The notes: generated by a model from the sequence alone, not told the origin. DNA of 64,000 nucleotides from Canicola haemoglobinophilus (GCF_002015075.1 NZ_MUXZ01000017.1:1-64000); one strand, 5' to 3'. Counted from the stretch's first letter, positions 34,688 through 43,459 are shown. A program made the numbers and translations.

Positions 34688-35707
34688 ATGAATAATATGG
34701 TTATATTAAATAAGGCAAGTATCTATAGAAATAACAATTTTATTAAGGTTGGTAAATTCAAAGGGAATTTGCTTTATATGGGAATTGATAAGCTCTCTTT
34801 TGTTTGCGATATTAAATCAAAGATAGAATCTCAAGATATATATAGAAAGCTAGATTTCTTATCCAAAGAGAAATCAAGAAGGTATAAAGTCAAAAAAGTA
34901 TTGAGTAAGCAATATAAAGAAAACTTTAAAATTAGTGCTAAAGACAATTCCGACTTTTATTTATTGGTTTCCTATGAGCCTTTGCATAATCCAAATAGCC
35001 CGAGCGTTCGTTTTGAGCTATCTCCACAATATGCAGAAACAGATTCAATCTTTAATATAGTAGGATGGTTAAAGAAAGGTATTGGCGGAGGAACAATAGA
35101 GAGATTATTTAAAAGAGCTAGGATAACAAGGCTAGATCTCACTATTGATATCTATAGTAAAAAATTTATAACCGATTACTATTTTTCCATATTAAAAGCG
35201 AGAAGTGGAGTGAAATTTATAAACAACAAGGATGATCTTAAAAATAACTACGCTGTTGGTTCACAACGTTCAAATTTTTATCTATTGGTTTATGAAAAAG
35301 TAAAACTGTACACTTCTAATAGTTATACAGAAGAGCTGATAACTGTCAGAGAAAAAGATATTGAAACTCGTATAACGAGGTTAGAACTTCGGATAAAGCC
35401 CAAAGATAAGGATAAAAAGTATCAACTTCGGAATTTATCCAAGCTGGACAATCCATTTCCCCTCATCAAGATTTACGATGAGGAACTGATAAGGAATGAC
35501 ATCTGTGGTTTTCTACCATTCTTGCAAGCTAAAAAGAGTTTACCTGTTGCAATCAAGTGTTACTTAGCAAAACAAAATGGTTCAACTCGCTATAATCGAG
35601 CTGTTTTGAATGACCTATTAGAAAAAGCTGAAAGCAAATTTCAACTTGATATAAACTGGGCTAAATGGCAAGATATAGCAAGAAATCTCGAACCATTCTA
35701 TAAATAA
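34688..35707 (+). CDS. Rep_trans-family replication initiator / relaxase
   Basis: A 339-residue protein matching the Rep_trans pattern (pfam02486; includes plasmid rolling-circle Reps, NicK of ICEBs1 and RstA of CTX phage). Seen: ARITRLDLTIDIY near residue 142, then AVGSQRSNFYLLVYEKVKLY near 190-210, then TRLELRI. These are the conserved blocks that carry the nicking tyrosine and metal-coordinating residues. It is coupled to alpA. Together with the FtsK-like motor it suggests rolling-circle replication and mobilisation of the excised element. Family call is from motif memory, not a search. Confidence 0.75.
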   Translation: MNNMVILNKASIYRNNNFIKVGKFKGNLLYMGIDKLSFVCDIKSKIESQDIYRKLDFLSKEKSRRYKVKKVLSKQYKENFKISAKDNSDFYLLVSYEPLHNPNSPSVRFELSPQYAETDSIFNIVGWLKKGIGGGTIERLFKRARITRLDLTIDIYSKKFITDYYFSILKARSGVKFINNKDDLKNNYAVGSQRSNFYLLVYEKVKLYTSNSYTEELITVREKDIETRITRLELRIKPKDKDKKYQLRNLSKLDNPFPLIKIYDEELIRNDICGFLPFLQAKKSLPVAIKCYLAKQNGSTRYNRAVLNDLLEKAESKFQLDINWAKWQDIARNLEPFYK

Positions 35708-35730
35708 CAACTCACAACAAAAAAGCTACA

Positions 35731-35742
35731 TAAGTGTAGGTT
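35731..35742. repeat. Candidate right attachment repeat of the integrated element
   Basis: Second copy of TAAGTGTAGGTT, 24 bases after the Rep stop codon. It is embedded in a hairpin-like ACATAA / TTATGT sequence. A separate 10-mer TGTAGGTTAT is also shared with the left end at about 29228. Confidence 0.35.
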
Positions 35743-35923
35743 ATTATGTAACTTTTCATTTCAAAAACGTGCCAATCCTTGTAAATCAAGCAACATAGCC
35801 TTATGCATCAGGCGTGTGATTTTCAAAGTTTTGCATAGCGTTCATGGCTTTAATAGATAAAAAGAATGGGCGGAATTATAACAAAAGTGCGGTTGAATTT
35901 GCTGGAGTTTTTCTGCGAATGAT

Positions 35924-36727
35924 CTAAACCAACATTAACAAAGGCTCAACATCGGGCATCACGCCACTCCATAAATAAAAGGCATGAGCAGCTTGTCCAA
36001 CAAGCATACCAAAACCATCACAAGTTTGTTTTACCCCTTGTTGTTTACATAGCGCAATAAAAGGCGTATCGCTTTCTTTGCTGTATTGCATATCATAAGC
36101 GGCAGTGGCAAGTTGTAAAATCTGTGGATTAATATTCAAGGTTTTACCTTGGAGCCCTGTTGATGTGGCATTAATAATTAAATCGAACTTTTGCACTGGA
36201 ATATGCTCTAGTTCAACGGCTTGAATATTGCCATATTGGCTAAATTTAGCCGCCAACTCTTGCGCTTTACTAAAAGTGCGGTTGGTAATAAGGATATTTT
36301 GTTGAGCTTGTAACAAAGGTAATAAAACACCTTTTGTCGCACCACCAGCCCCTAAAATCAAGATGTTCTGATTTGCTTTTAGCCAGTTTAAGCGCTGTAA
36401 ATCACTGACCAAACCTGCGCCGTCAGTGTTATCCGCAAATAAAGTTCCGTCCGCTAATTTTTTTAAAGTATTACAAGACTCGGCACTTAAACAACGTTCA
36501 CTATGTTGTTGCGCTAGTTTAAATGCACGCTCTTTGAAAGGTGCGGTAATATTACAGCCTTGCGCACCTTGTGCAAAAAAGTCGAGTAACTGTTGTTCAA
36601 ATTGTTCTTCATCCCCCAAGATCGCTACATAATCCAAGTTTTGTTGAGTTTGTTGAGCAAAATGACGATGAATTTGAGGGGATTTACTTTGTGCGATAGG
36701 ATTTCCCCAAACAGCGTATTTATCCAT
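35924..36727 (-). CDS. aroE: Shikimate dehydrogenase
   Basis: NADP-dependent reduction of 3-dehydroshikimate to shikimate in aromatic amino-acid synthesis. The 267-residue product begins YAVWGNPIAQSKSPQIH (the shikimate-binding SxS motif), has the catalytic Lys in NITAPFKERAF near residue 65, the NADP motif GAGGATKGV near 126, and NATSTGL. It is last in a yrdD-tsaC-aroE cluster conserved with E. coli, three bases after tsaC. Confidence 0.96.
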   Translation of the reverse strand: MDKYAVWGNPIAQSKSPQIHRHFAQQTQQNLDYVAILGDEEQFEQQLLDFFAQGAQGCNITAPFKERAFKLAQQHSERCLSAESCNTLKKLADGTLFADNTDGAGLVSDLQRLNWLKANQNILILGAGGATKGVLLPLLQAQQNILITNRTFSKAQELAAKFSQYGNIQAVELEHIPVQKFDLIINATSTGLQGKTLNINPQILQLATAAYDMQYSKESDTPFIALCKQQGVKQTCDGFGMLVGQAAHAFYLWSGVMPDVEPLLMLV

Positions 36728-36730
36728 ACG

Positions 36731-37282
36731 TTATCCTTGTCTAAATAATTGATCTGTCAATAGATCACGAATTTCTGAAGGCTGGCTTGCTGTGCCAACG
36801 GACATATCTAATACAGGAAAATCTTCGCCAAATTGCAACCGCACTTCATCACTTGTTTTACAAGGCGTGAGCCCTGTTAAATTGGCACTCGTCGAGGTTA
36901 AAGCAAAACCAGTTTGCTCACAAAGCATCTTAATCGCTGGGTGTTGGCTAACTCGAATAGCAATACTATTGAAATGACCACATAAAAATTTCGCAATATC
37001 TGCTTTGGCTGGCACAACCCATGTTGTCGGTCGATCATAGACTTTTTGTAGTTTTTGCCAATGTTGCGAATTGAGCTTATCTTCATCAATAAAAGAGCGA
37101 AAATAATCTAAATTTGGCGCAACGAGAATTAAGCCTTTTTCGATTGGACGTTGCTTTAACATTAATAATTTTTCTACCGCACTTTGACTAAAAGGATTAC
37201 AACCCAAGCCGAAAACCGCTTCCGTTGGATAAGCAACGACTTCATTTTGTGTTAATTTTTCGCTAATTTCGATGATATTCAT
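36731..37282 (-). CDS. tsaC: Threonylcarbamoyl-AMP synthase TsaC
   Basis: TsaC makes threonylcarbamoyl-AMP from Thr, bicarbonate and ATP for t6A37 tRNA modification. The 183-residue product has the YrdC/Sua5 domain with YPTEAVFGLGCNP near residue 18, KQRPIEKGLILV, and TSTSANLTG near 130. Its start codon overlaps the yrdD stop by four bases (ATGA), indicating translational coupling. Confidence 0.94.
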   Translation of the reverse strand: MNIIEISEKLTQNEVVAYPTEAVFGLGCNPFSQSAVEKLLMLKQRPIEKGLILVAPNLDYFRSFIDEDKLNSQHWQKLQKVYDRPTTWVVPAKADIAKFLCGHFNSIAIRVSQHPAIKMLCEQTGFALTSTSANLTGLTPCKTSDEVRLQFGEDFPVLDMSVGTASQPSEIRDLLTDQLFRQG

Positions 37283-37827
37283 ATTGTTGTTTTAAAGCTA
37301 TGTTGGCAAGATTTATTGATGCATAACCAAGTGCGGTGGTTTTCTTCCTCTTTTTTCAAAATCGCCCCCAGTGTTTGACATTGCGGACAAGTTATCAAAT
37401 GCGGTTTTTGCGCCAAAGTAAATTTGCATTTTGGATACTGGTTACAACCATAAAAAGTTTTTCCTTGCCGCCCACGTCGAGCAACAAGCTCGCCAAGTTG
37501 ACATTCTGGGCAAACAATTGGTTGCTCTGTGGTTTCTTGCTCCTCATGCACAATAAAACGGCACTCTGGGTAATTACTGCAACCAATAAACATGCCGTAA
37601 CTGCCTTGTTTTAGTTGTAAAATATGACCGCACTCTGGACAATTTTGCGCAAGATTTTTAAGCACTTTACTTTCATTGTGTGGGTGAAGCGGCTTGATAT
37701 AATCACAGGCTGGATAATTAGAACAACCTAAAAACAATCCTTTTTTCCCTTGTTTTATCTGCAAGATAGCCTCACATTGAGGACAATGTTCCTGATGTTT
37801 GGTATGTTGGAAAAGGCGCTTTGACAT
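37279..37827 (-). CDS. yrdD: Topoisomerase-type zinc-ribbon protein YrdD
   Basis: A 182-residue protein made of four Cys4 zinc ribbons related to the C-terminal repeats of DNA topoisomerase I (CPQCEAILQIKQGKKGLFLG..., CPECGHILQLKQG..., CPECQLGELVARRG..., CPQCQTLGAIL...). It probably binds nucleic acid. It heads the yrdD-tsaC-aroE operon; no catalytic domain is present, so it is not a topoisomerase. Confidence 0.88.
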   Translation of the reverse strand: MSKRLFQHTKHQEHCPQCEAILQIKQGKKGLFLGCSNYPACDYIKPLHPHNESKVLKNLAQNCPECGHILQLKQGSYGMFIGCSNYPECRFIVHEEQETTEQPIVCPECQLGELVARRGRQGKTFYGCNQYPKCKFTLAQKPHLITCPQCQTLGAILKKEEENHRTWLCINKSCQHSFKTTI

Positions 37828-37960
37828 ATTCTTTTTTCAATCCTGACGAGAAGGGCTAACAATAAACTATCCCATCAATAATATCAACTTAGAATCCCAA
37901 TTTGAAAGCCATTCTAGCCCAGTGTAAAATGTGCATCATTGTATTTAGGATAAGAATTTT

Positions 37961-38521
37961 ATGAATTTACAAGATCATTTTTTAATCGCCATGCCTCATT
38001 TAGAGGACGAAAATTTTCAACGTTCTGTGGTGTATATTTGCGAACATAATGAGCAGGGCGCAATGGGCCTAGTTTTAACTCAAGTCACAGATTTAAGTAT
38101 TGCTGAATTATGCGCCAAAATGAATTTTATGATGGCAGATGAACGTGAATATTCCGATAAATTAGTCTTAGCTGGTGGCCCCGTAAATCTAGAACGAGGC
38201 TTTATTTTACATAGTAAAACAAATCAAGATTTCCAACATAGCTATAAAGTCACTGACAAAATTTACCTCACCACTTCAGCGGATATTATCAATACTTTTG
38301 GCACCGCACTATCGCCAGAAAAATATTTGGTCACCCTAGGTTGTGCAAGTTGGGAACCAAACCAACTGGAACAGGAAATTGCGAATAACGATTGGTTGGT
38401 GGTACCTGCCGATGAGCATATTCTATTTGATGTAGAGGCTTCAGAACGCTGGTTAGCAGCCAATCAATTACTTGGCATTGAGCATGTCAATTTTGCTTAT
38501 CAACAAATAGGACGTAGCTAA
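37961..38521 (+). CDS. yqgE: YqgE / UPF0301 family protein
   Basis: A 186-residue protein of the YqgE/AlgH family: LQDHFLIAMPHLEDENFQRSVVYICEHNEQGAMGLVL is the conserved start, with LAGGPVNLERGFILH in the middle. The function is unsettled. Its stop codon overlaps the ruvX start by one base, the widespread yqgE-ruvX coupling. Confidence 0.93.
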   Translation: MNLQDHFLIAMPHLEDENFQRSVVYICEHNEQGAMGLVLTQVTDLSIAELCAKMNFMMADEREYSDKLVLAGGPVNLERGFILHSKTNQDFQHSYKVTDKIYLTTSADIINTFGTALSPEKYLVTLGCASWEPNQLEQEIANNDWLVVPADEHILFDVEASERWLAANQLLGIEHVNFAYQQIGRS

Positions 38522-38946
38522 TGGCAATCACTGTTTTAGCCTTTGATTTTGGCACCAAAAGTATCGGCTGTGCCGTAGGACAAAGTATCACGGGCACAGC
38601 GCAAGCTCTTCCAGCCTTTAAAGCACAAGATGGTATTCCAGACTGGCTAAAAATTGAGAAATGCTTAAAAGACTGGCAACCCGATATTGTCGTCGTTGGC
38701 TTGCCTTTAAATATGGATGGAACTGAACAAAAATTAACCCTCAGAGCAAGAAAATTTGCTAATCGTTTAAATGGACGATTTGGGGTCAAAGTTGAGTTAC
38801 AAGATGAACGCCTCACCACTACCCAAGCACGAGATGAAATCTTCCAAAGAGGCGGCTACCGAGCGCTAGAAAAAGGCAAAGTAGACGGCATTTCCGCTTG
38901 CTTAATACTCGAAAGCTGGTTTGAAAATAGGGATTGTGAGGAGTAA
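38521..38946 (+). CDS. ruvX: RuvX/YqgF family resolvase-like nuclease
   Basis: A 141-residue RNase H-fold protein of the YqgF family, implicated in 16S rRNA 5'-end processing and reported as a putative Holliday-junction resolvase. It has VLAFDFGTKSIGCAVG at residues 4-19 with the metal-binding Asp, VVGLPLNMDGTEQ near 60, and DERLTT near 95. Its stop codon abuts the stop codon of the convergent DeoR gene with no base between, an unusually tight boundary. Confidence 0.93.
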   Translation: MAITVLAFDFGTKSIGCAVGQSITGTAQALPAFKAQDGIPDWLKIEKCLKDWQPDIVVVGLPLNMDGTEQKLTLRARKFANRLNGRFGVKVELQDERLTTTQARDEIFQRGGYRALEKGKVDGISACLILESWFENRDCEE

Positions 38947-39705
38947 TTACACTAAAATTAACTCTATTTCCATTTCTCTGATTGACTCTTGTACATTGGG
39001 TAATAGATTTTTATCGCAAATAATGCGGTTAAAAACACCTAGTTCACAAATAGAAAATGTAGCGGTTTTCCCATATTTAGAAGAGTCAGAAACTAAAATT
39101 TTATTATGACTAGATTGTAAAATTGCTTTCTTCACAGGCAATTTTCTTTCATCTGGAGTGGTTAACCCTCTCAAATTCCAAGATGATGTGGAAATAAAAG
39201 CAAGATCAATAGAAAGTTGTTTCAGCAATTGTGTCGCTAATTCTCCCACAGAAGAGAAATTTGATTTATTAATTGAGCCCCCAGTATGAATTAATTCACA
39301 TTGGCCATTTGTCATTAAAAAATTCGCAATGACAAAGTCATTCGTAATAACTAATAAATCTTCTCTTTGTACTATATGATGAGCAATCTCTAATGTTGTC
39401 GTTCCTGCATCTAAATATACAGTCGTATTTGTTGGTATTAGTTCAGCAGCACGGCGACCAATATTCTCTTTTTGTAAAGTTGAGAGTAGTGATTTGTCAT
39501 TATGTGTGGGTTCGGTAAATAAATGTTCTAATAATTTAACGCCGCCGGATACAGAAACAACAACCCCCTCTTGCTCTAATTTTTGAATATCTCGGCGAAT
39601 TGTCATATGAGACACATCTAATAATTTTACTAATTCATTAATACTGATTATTTCTTGCCGACTAATCAGCTTGAGGAGTTTCTTTTGTCTCTCTGCCGGT
39701 ATCAT
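38947..39705 (-). CDS. DeoR-family regulator of tetronate catabolism
   Basis: A 252-residue repressor of the DeoR/GlpR type. The N-terminal helix-turn-helix includes ISINELVKLLDVSHMTIRRDIQKLEQEGVV, and the C-terminal sugar-phosphate sensor domain has TVYLDAGTTTLEIAHHI and ILVSDSSKYGK. It is divergent from the tetronate operon over a 172-base region with a 17-base perfect inverted repeat. The equivalent gene in strain Rd is HI1009 (from memory). It is expected to repress the operon until a phosphorylated intermediate accumulates. Confidence 0.9.
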   Translation of the reverse strand: MIPAERQKKLLKLISRQEIISINELVKLLDVSHMTIRRDIQKLEQEGVVVSVSGGVKLLEHLFTEPTHNDKSLLSTLQKENIGRRAAELIPTNTTVYLDAGTTTLEIAHHIVQREDLLVITNDFVIANFLMTNGQCELIHTGGSINKSNFSSVGELATQLLKQLSIDLAFISTSSWNLRGLTTPDERKLPVKKAILQSSHNKILVSDSSKYGKTATFSICELGVFNRIICDKNLLPNVQESIREMEIELILV

Positions 39706-39765
39706 TCTATGCTCCTAATTTTTTTATTCGTCATTATATCACTTTTCATTTTAGGCTAATACACA

Positions 39766-39809
39766 TCACATAATTTAACATTAATTAACATAAATGTTAA
39801 ATTATGTGA
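39766..39809. promoter_or_regulatory. 17-bp inverted-repeat operator of the tetronate operon
   Basis: Perfect arms TCACATAATTTAACATT (39766-39782) and AATGTTAAATTATGTGA (39793-39809), 10 bases apart, between the divergent DeoR gene and ltnD. It is the best candidate binding site for the local regulator. Confidence 0.75.
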
Positions 39810-39820
39810 CTTCGATCTCA
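39805..39820 (+). promoter_or_regulatory. CRP-like site before ltnD
   Basis: TGTGACTTCGATCTCA matches TGTGA-N6-TCACA with one mismatch and overlaps the right arm of the inverted repeat, so activation by CRP and repression by the DeoR protein could compete. Confidence 0.6.
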
Positions 39821-39877
39821 TTTTTTTGTGTAAAAAAATTGCAAAATATATAAAAAATAATAGAAGGAGAAATAAAC

Positions 39878-40786
39878 ATGAGCCACAACTCATATTCTGT
39901 AGCTATCATTGGACTTGGAGCAATGGGAATGGGCGCAGCAAAATCTTGTATTCGCGCAGGTTTAAATACCTATGGAGTGGATCTGAATTTACACGCATTA
40001 GAGAGTTTAAAAGCGCTTGGCGCAACTCAAGTGGACACAAAAGCAGTAAGTTTTGCAAAAGATTTAGATGCAGTATTACTACTAGTTGTAAATGCAAATC
40101 AAGTCAATCAGGTTTTATTTGGAGAACAAGGATTAGCAGCACACTTAAAACCTAAAACTGCAATAATGGTTTCATCAACTATTTCTGCACAAGACGCTAA
40201 AGAACTTTCACAAAAATTAACAAGTAAAGGATTGTTAATGTTAGATGCACCAGTATCAGGCGGTGCCGCTAAAGCTGCAAATGGTGAAATGACAGTTATG
40301 GCATCAGGCTCAGAAGAAGCTTTCGAGAAGTTAAAACCTGTTTTAGATGCTGTTGCTGGGAAAGTCTATAACATTGGTGCAGAAATTGGGTTGGGTTCTA
40401 CTGTTAAGATTATCCACCAACTGCTTGCGGGGGTTCATATTGCGGCCGGTGCAGAAGCTATGGCATTAGCTTCAAGAGCCGGTATTCCTTTAGCTCTTAT
40501 GTACGATGTCGTAACAAATGCAGCGGGTAATTCTTGGATGTTTGAAAATAGAATGAAACACGTTGTTGATGGTGACTATACCCCTTTATCAATGGTTGAT
40601 ATTTTTGTTAAGGACTTAGGGCTAGTTGCTGACACTGCAAAATCTTTAAAATTTCCATTACCGTTAGCAAGCACCGCTTTTAATATGTTTACAGAAGCAA
40701 GTAATGCAGGCTATGGAAAAGAAGATGATAGTGCGGTAATTAAAATTTTTAATGGCATTGATTTACCAAAGAAACAGGAGAAATAG
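39878..40786 (+). CDS. ltnD: L-threonate dehydrogenase
   Basis: NAD-dependent oxidation of L-threonate to 2-oxo-tetronate, established for the homologous HI1010 in the study that defined the tetronate pathways. The 302-residue product is a beta-hydroxyacid dehydrogenase: Rossmann motif IIGLGAMGMGAAKSC, substrate motif DAPVSGGAAKAANGEMTVMASG near residue 122, and the catalytic Lys in VKIIHQLLAGVHIA near 171. AAGGAG precedes the ATG. It is the first gene of the operon. Confidence 0.93.
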   Translation: MSHNSYSVAIIGLGAMGMGAAKSCIRAGLNTYGVDLNLHALESLKALGATQVDTKAVSFAKDLDAVLLLVVNANQVNQVLFGEQGLAAHLKPKTAIMVSSTISAQDAKELSQKLTSKGLLMLDAPVSGGAAKAANGEMTVMASGSEEAFEKLKPVLDAVAGKVYNIGAEIGLGSTVKIIHQLLAGVHIAAGAEAMALASRAGIPLALMYDVVTNAAGNSWMFENRMKHVVDGDYTPLSMVDIFVKDLGLVADTAKSLKFPLPLASTAFNMFTEASNAGYGKEDDSAVIKIFNGIDLPKKQEK

Positions 40787-40787
40787 G

Positions 40788-42029
40788 ATGTTAGGCGTTA
40801 TTGCAGATGATTTCACTGGAGCAAGTGATATTGCTAGTTTCCTTGTGGAGAATGGTTTAAATACCGTACAGATGAACGGTGTACCTAGTTCATCATTGAC
40901 ATACAAAGTAGAGGGTATCGTTATTAGCCTAAAATCTCGTTCTAATCCAGTAAATGAGGCGATAGAACAATCTTTGAGCGCTCTAAAATGGCTAAAAAAT
41001 AATGGCTGTACTCAATTTTATTTTAAATATTGTTCAACATTTGATAGCACTGAAAACGGAAATATTGGTCCTGTTACAGATGCTTTGCTGAAAGAACTGA
41101 ATGAAGATTTTACAGTGATTTGCCCCGCACTTCCGATTAATGGACGTACCATTTTTAATGGTTATCTGTTTGTGGGTAATGTTTTGCTGAATGAGTCTGG
41201 AATGCAGAATCATCCAATCACACCAATGAAAGATGCTAACTTAGTACGCTTAATGGATATGCAGGCACAAGGCAGAACAGGGCTTGTTACTTATTTTGAT
41301 CTTATGCAAGGTGCTGAGTTTGTTCAGAAACGTTTTTCTGAATTAAAGCAACAAGGATTTAAATATGCGGTTGTGGATTCTGTAGATAATAGCCAATTAG
41401 CTGTACTTGCAGAAGCAATTAAGGATATGAAATTAGTAACCGGTGGATCAGGGCTTGCTGCCTATATGGCAGAAAGAATTAGCGGAGGAAAAAGGGGGGA
41501 GAATGCCTTTACTCCACCAAAAGCCAAGACTGTAATACTGTCAGGCTCTTGCTCAGTCATGACAAATAAGCAAGTTGCTAAATATTCAGAAAATGCACCG
41601 CACTTTTATTTAGATGTGGAGCAAAGTTTATCTAATTCTCACTATGCAGAAGAAATCGCTCAGTGGGTTTTAAATAATTTATCGAGCGAGTTTGCACCAA
41701 TCGTTTATGCAACAGTTCCTCCAGAGAAATTAAAAGAAATTCAACAAAAATTTGGTGCAGATGTTGCGAGTCAGTCCATCGAACATACTTTTGCAAAATT
41801 GGCAGATAAACTGAAAGCTGCAGGGATTAAGAATTTCATTACTGCGGGTGGAGAAACCTCGAGTATTGTTGTTCAGCAGCTAGGTTTTACAGGATTCCAT
41901 ATAGGTAAACAGATTGCCCCTGGTGTTCCTTGGTTAAAAGCCTTAGACGAAGATATTTTCCTCGCTCTCAAGTCAGGAAATTTTGGTTCTGAAGACTTTT
42001 TCTTTTTTGCACAAGGAATGTTTTTATGA
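40788..42029 (+). CDS. otnK: 3-oxo-tetronate 4-kinase
   Basis: Phosphorylates 3-oxo-tetronate at O4 with ATP. The 413-residue product is a four-carbon acid sugar kinase (DUF1537): the N-terminal substrate domain starts LGVIADDFTGASDIASFLVE, and the C-terminal nucleotide domain has KTVILSGSCSVMTNKQV and ITAGGETSSIVVQQLG. The true start is ATG 40788, one base after the ltnD stop; an upstream in-frame codon lies inside ltnD. Its stop overlaps otnC by four bases. Confidence 0.94.
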   Translation: MLGVIADDFTGASDIASFLVENGLNTVQMNGVPSSSLTYKVEGIVISLKSRSNPVNEAIEQSLSALKWLKNNGCTQFYFKYCSTFDSTENGNIGPVTDALLKELNEDFTVICPALPINGRTIFNGYLFVGNVLLNESGMQNHPITPMKDANLVRLMDMQAQGRTGLVTYFDLMQGAEFVQKRFSELKQQGFKYAVVDSVDNSQLAVLAEAIKDMKLVTGGSGLAAYMAERISGGKRGENAFTPPKAKTVILSGSCSVMTNKQVAKYSENAPHFYLDVEQSLSNSHYAEEIAQWVLNNLSSEFAPIVYATVPPEKLKEIQQKFGADVASQSIEHTFAKLADKLKAAGIKNFITAGGETSSIVVQQLGFTGFHIGKQIAPGVPWLKALDEDIFLALKSGNFGSEDFFFFAQGMFL

Positions 42030-42658
42030 CGGAATTAGAGCAAAAAATTGAAATGGTCAATTTGGCTCGTTCATTATTTGAACGAGGTTATACAGTCGGG
42101 GGGGCGGGTAACTTATCAGTACGCTTAGATGAGAATAGGGTTCTGGTTACACCAACAGGCTCATCTTTAGGTAGATTACAAGCTGAACGTTTATCTGTAT
42201 TAGATCTTGCTGGTAATTTGTTGTCTGGGGATAAACCGTCTAAAGAATCTGTTTTTCATTTAGAAATGTATCGCAAGAATCCTGAGTGTCATGCAATTGT
42301 TCATTTGCATTCAACGTATTTAACTGCCTTATCCTGTTTAGAAAATCTCAATACAGAGAACGCAATACAAGCCTTTACCCCCTACTATGTAATGCGTGTT
42401 GGCACATTGCCTGTCATTCCTTATTACAGACCAGGAGATATAAATATAGCCAAAGAATTAGGCGAAAGAGCTTTATCAGGAAAAGCCTTCTTACTTGCTA
42501 ATCATGGGGTTGTAGTTACAGGAAAAAACTTAATTGATGCAGTAGATAATACAGAAGAATTAGAAGAAACCGCTAAGCTTTATTTCATTTTACAAGGACA
42601 GAAAATTCGCTATCTAACGGAAAATGAAATTAAAGATCTGCAAAATAGGGGGAAATAA
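42026..42658 (+). CDS. otnC: 3-oxo-tetronate 4-phosphate decarboxylase
   Basis: A class II aldolase-fold enzyme that decarboxylates 3-oxo-tetronate 4-phosphate to dihydroxyacetone phosphate and CO2, feeding glycolysis. The 210-residue product has GNLSVRL near residue 25, PTGSSLG, the zinc histidines in IVHLHSTY near 90, and LLANHGVVVTGKN near 155. It overlaps the otnK stop (ATGA) and is followed after two bases by otnI. Confidence 0.94.
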   Translation: MTELEQKIEMVNLARSLFERGYTVGGAGNLSVRLDENRVLVTPTGSSLGRLQAERLSVLDLAGNLLSGDKPSKESVFHLEMYRKNPECHAIVHLHSTYLTALSCLENLNTENAIQAFTPYYVMRVGTLPVIPYYRPGDINIAKELGERALSGKAFLLANHGVVVTGKNLIDAVDNTEELEETAKLYFILQGQKIRYLTENEIKDLQNRGK

Positions 42659-42660
42659 CA

Positions 42661-43437
42661 ATGCCAAAATTTGCCGCAAATTTAACAATGATGTTTACAG
42701 AGGTTCCTTTTTTAGATCGCTTTGAAGCCGCAGCTAAAGCTGGATTTAAGTATGTCGAATATCTCTGGCCTTATGAATATTCCGCAGATGTACTAAAAGC
42801 AAAATTAGATCAATATGGATTACAACAGGTTCTTTTTAACACTCCTGCAGGTAATGTAGATATTGGAGAATGGGGTGTTTCCGCTATCCCAAATCGTGAA
42901 CAAGATAGCCATAAAGATATTGATCTTGCTTTGGAGTATGCGTTAGCGTTGAACTGCCCTAATGTACACATTATGGCAGCAGTAGTACCAGAAGATGCTG
43001 ACAGAGAACTATATAAGCAAACCTTTGTAAATAATATTCGTTATGCTTCGGAAAAATTTAAACCTTATGGAATTAAAATTTTATTAGAAGCACTTAGTCC
43101 ACAAGTCAAACCCAATTATTTATTAAAGAGTCAGTTAGACTCATTAGAAATCGTTGAGTTGGTTGATCGTGAGAATGTATTTATTCAGTTAGATTATTTT
43201 CATGCACAAAATGTAGAGGGTAATTTATCTCGTTTAACTGACCGCTTGAAAGATAAAGTCGCACATATTCAAATCGCCTCAGTGCCAGATCGCCATGAAC
43301 CAAATGAAGGTGAAATCAATTATGAATATTTATTCAATAAACTTGATGAAATTGGCTACCAAGGATTCGTTGGTTGTGAGTATAAACCACGCTCTGAAAC
43401 CATCGCTGGTTTAGATTGGTTTAAACCCTACAAATAG
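42661..43437 (+). CDS. otnI: 2-oxo-tetronate isomerase
   Basis: A TIM-barrel Hyi-family isomerase that converts 2-oxo-tetronate to 3-oxo-tetronate, joining the L-threonate and D-erythronate branches to the kinase step. The 258-residue product starts PKFAANLTMMFTEVPFLDRF and has the metal ligands in LLEALSP, QLDYFHAQNVEGN and GCEYKP. The older annotation for this family is hydroxypyruvate isomerase. A hairpin terminator follows in the gap before denD. Confidence 0.92.
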   Translation: MPKFAANLTMMFTEVPFLDRFEAAAKAGFKYVEYLWPYEYSADVLKAKLDQYGLQQVLFNTPAGNVDIGEWGVSAIPNREQDSHKDIDLALEYALALNCPNVHIMAAVVPEDADRELYKQTFVNNIRYASEKFKPYGIKILLEALSPQVKPNYLLKSQLDSLEIVELVDRENVFIQLDYFHAQNVEGNLSRLTDRLKDKVAHIQIASVPDRHEPNEGEINYEYLFNKLDEIGYQGFVGCEYKPRSETIAGLDWFKPYK

Positions 43438-43459
43438 TTTATAGCGTTTTTCGTGAAAT

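Noticed and set aside
29212..35742. Element as a phage-inducible chromosomal island or a filamentous prophage
   Set aside because: Integrase, AlpA and a replication gene fit the first, and a RstA-like Rep fits the second. No capsid, terminase, Zot or coat-protein genes are visible, and the FtsK motor favours a mobilisable element. Not excluded, only less likely.
37395..37586. Open frames opposite or in other frames of yrdD and similar housekeeping genes
   Set aside because: They have no ribosome-binding sites, overlap well-supported genes completely and show no family motifs.
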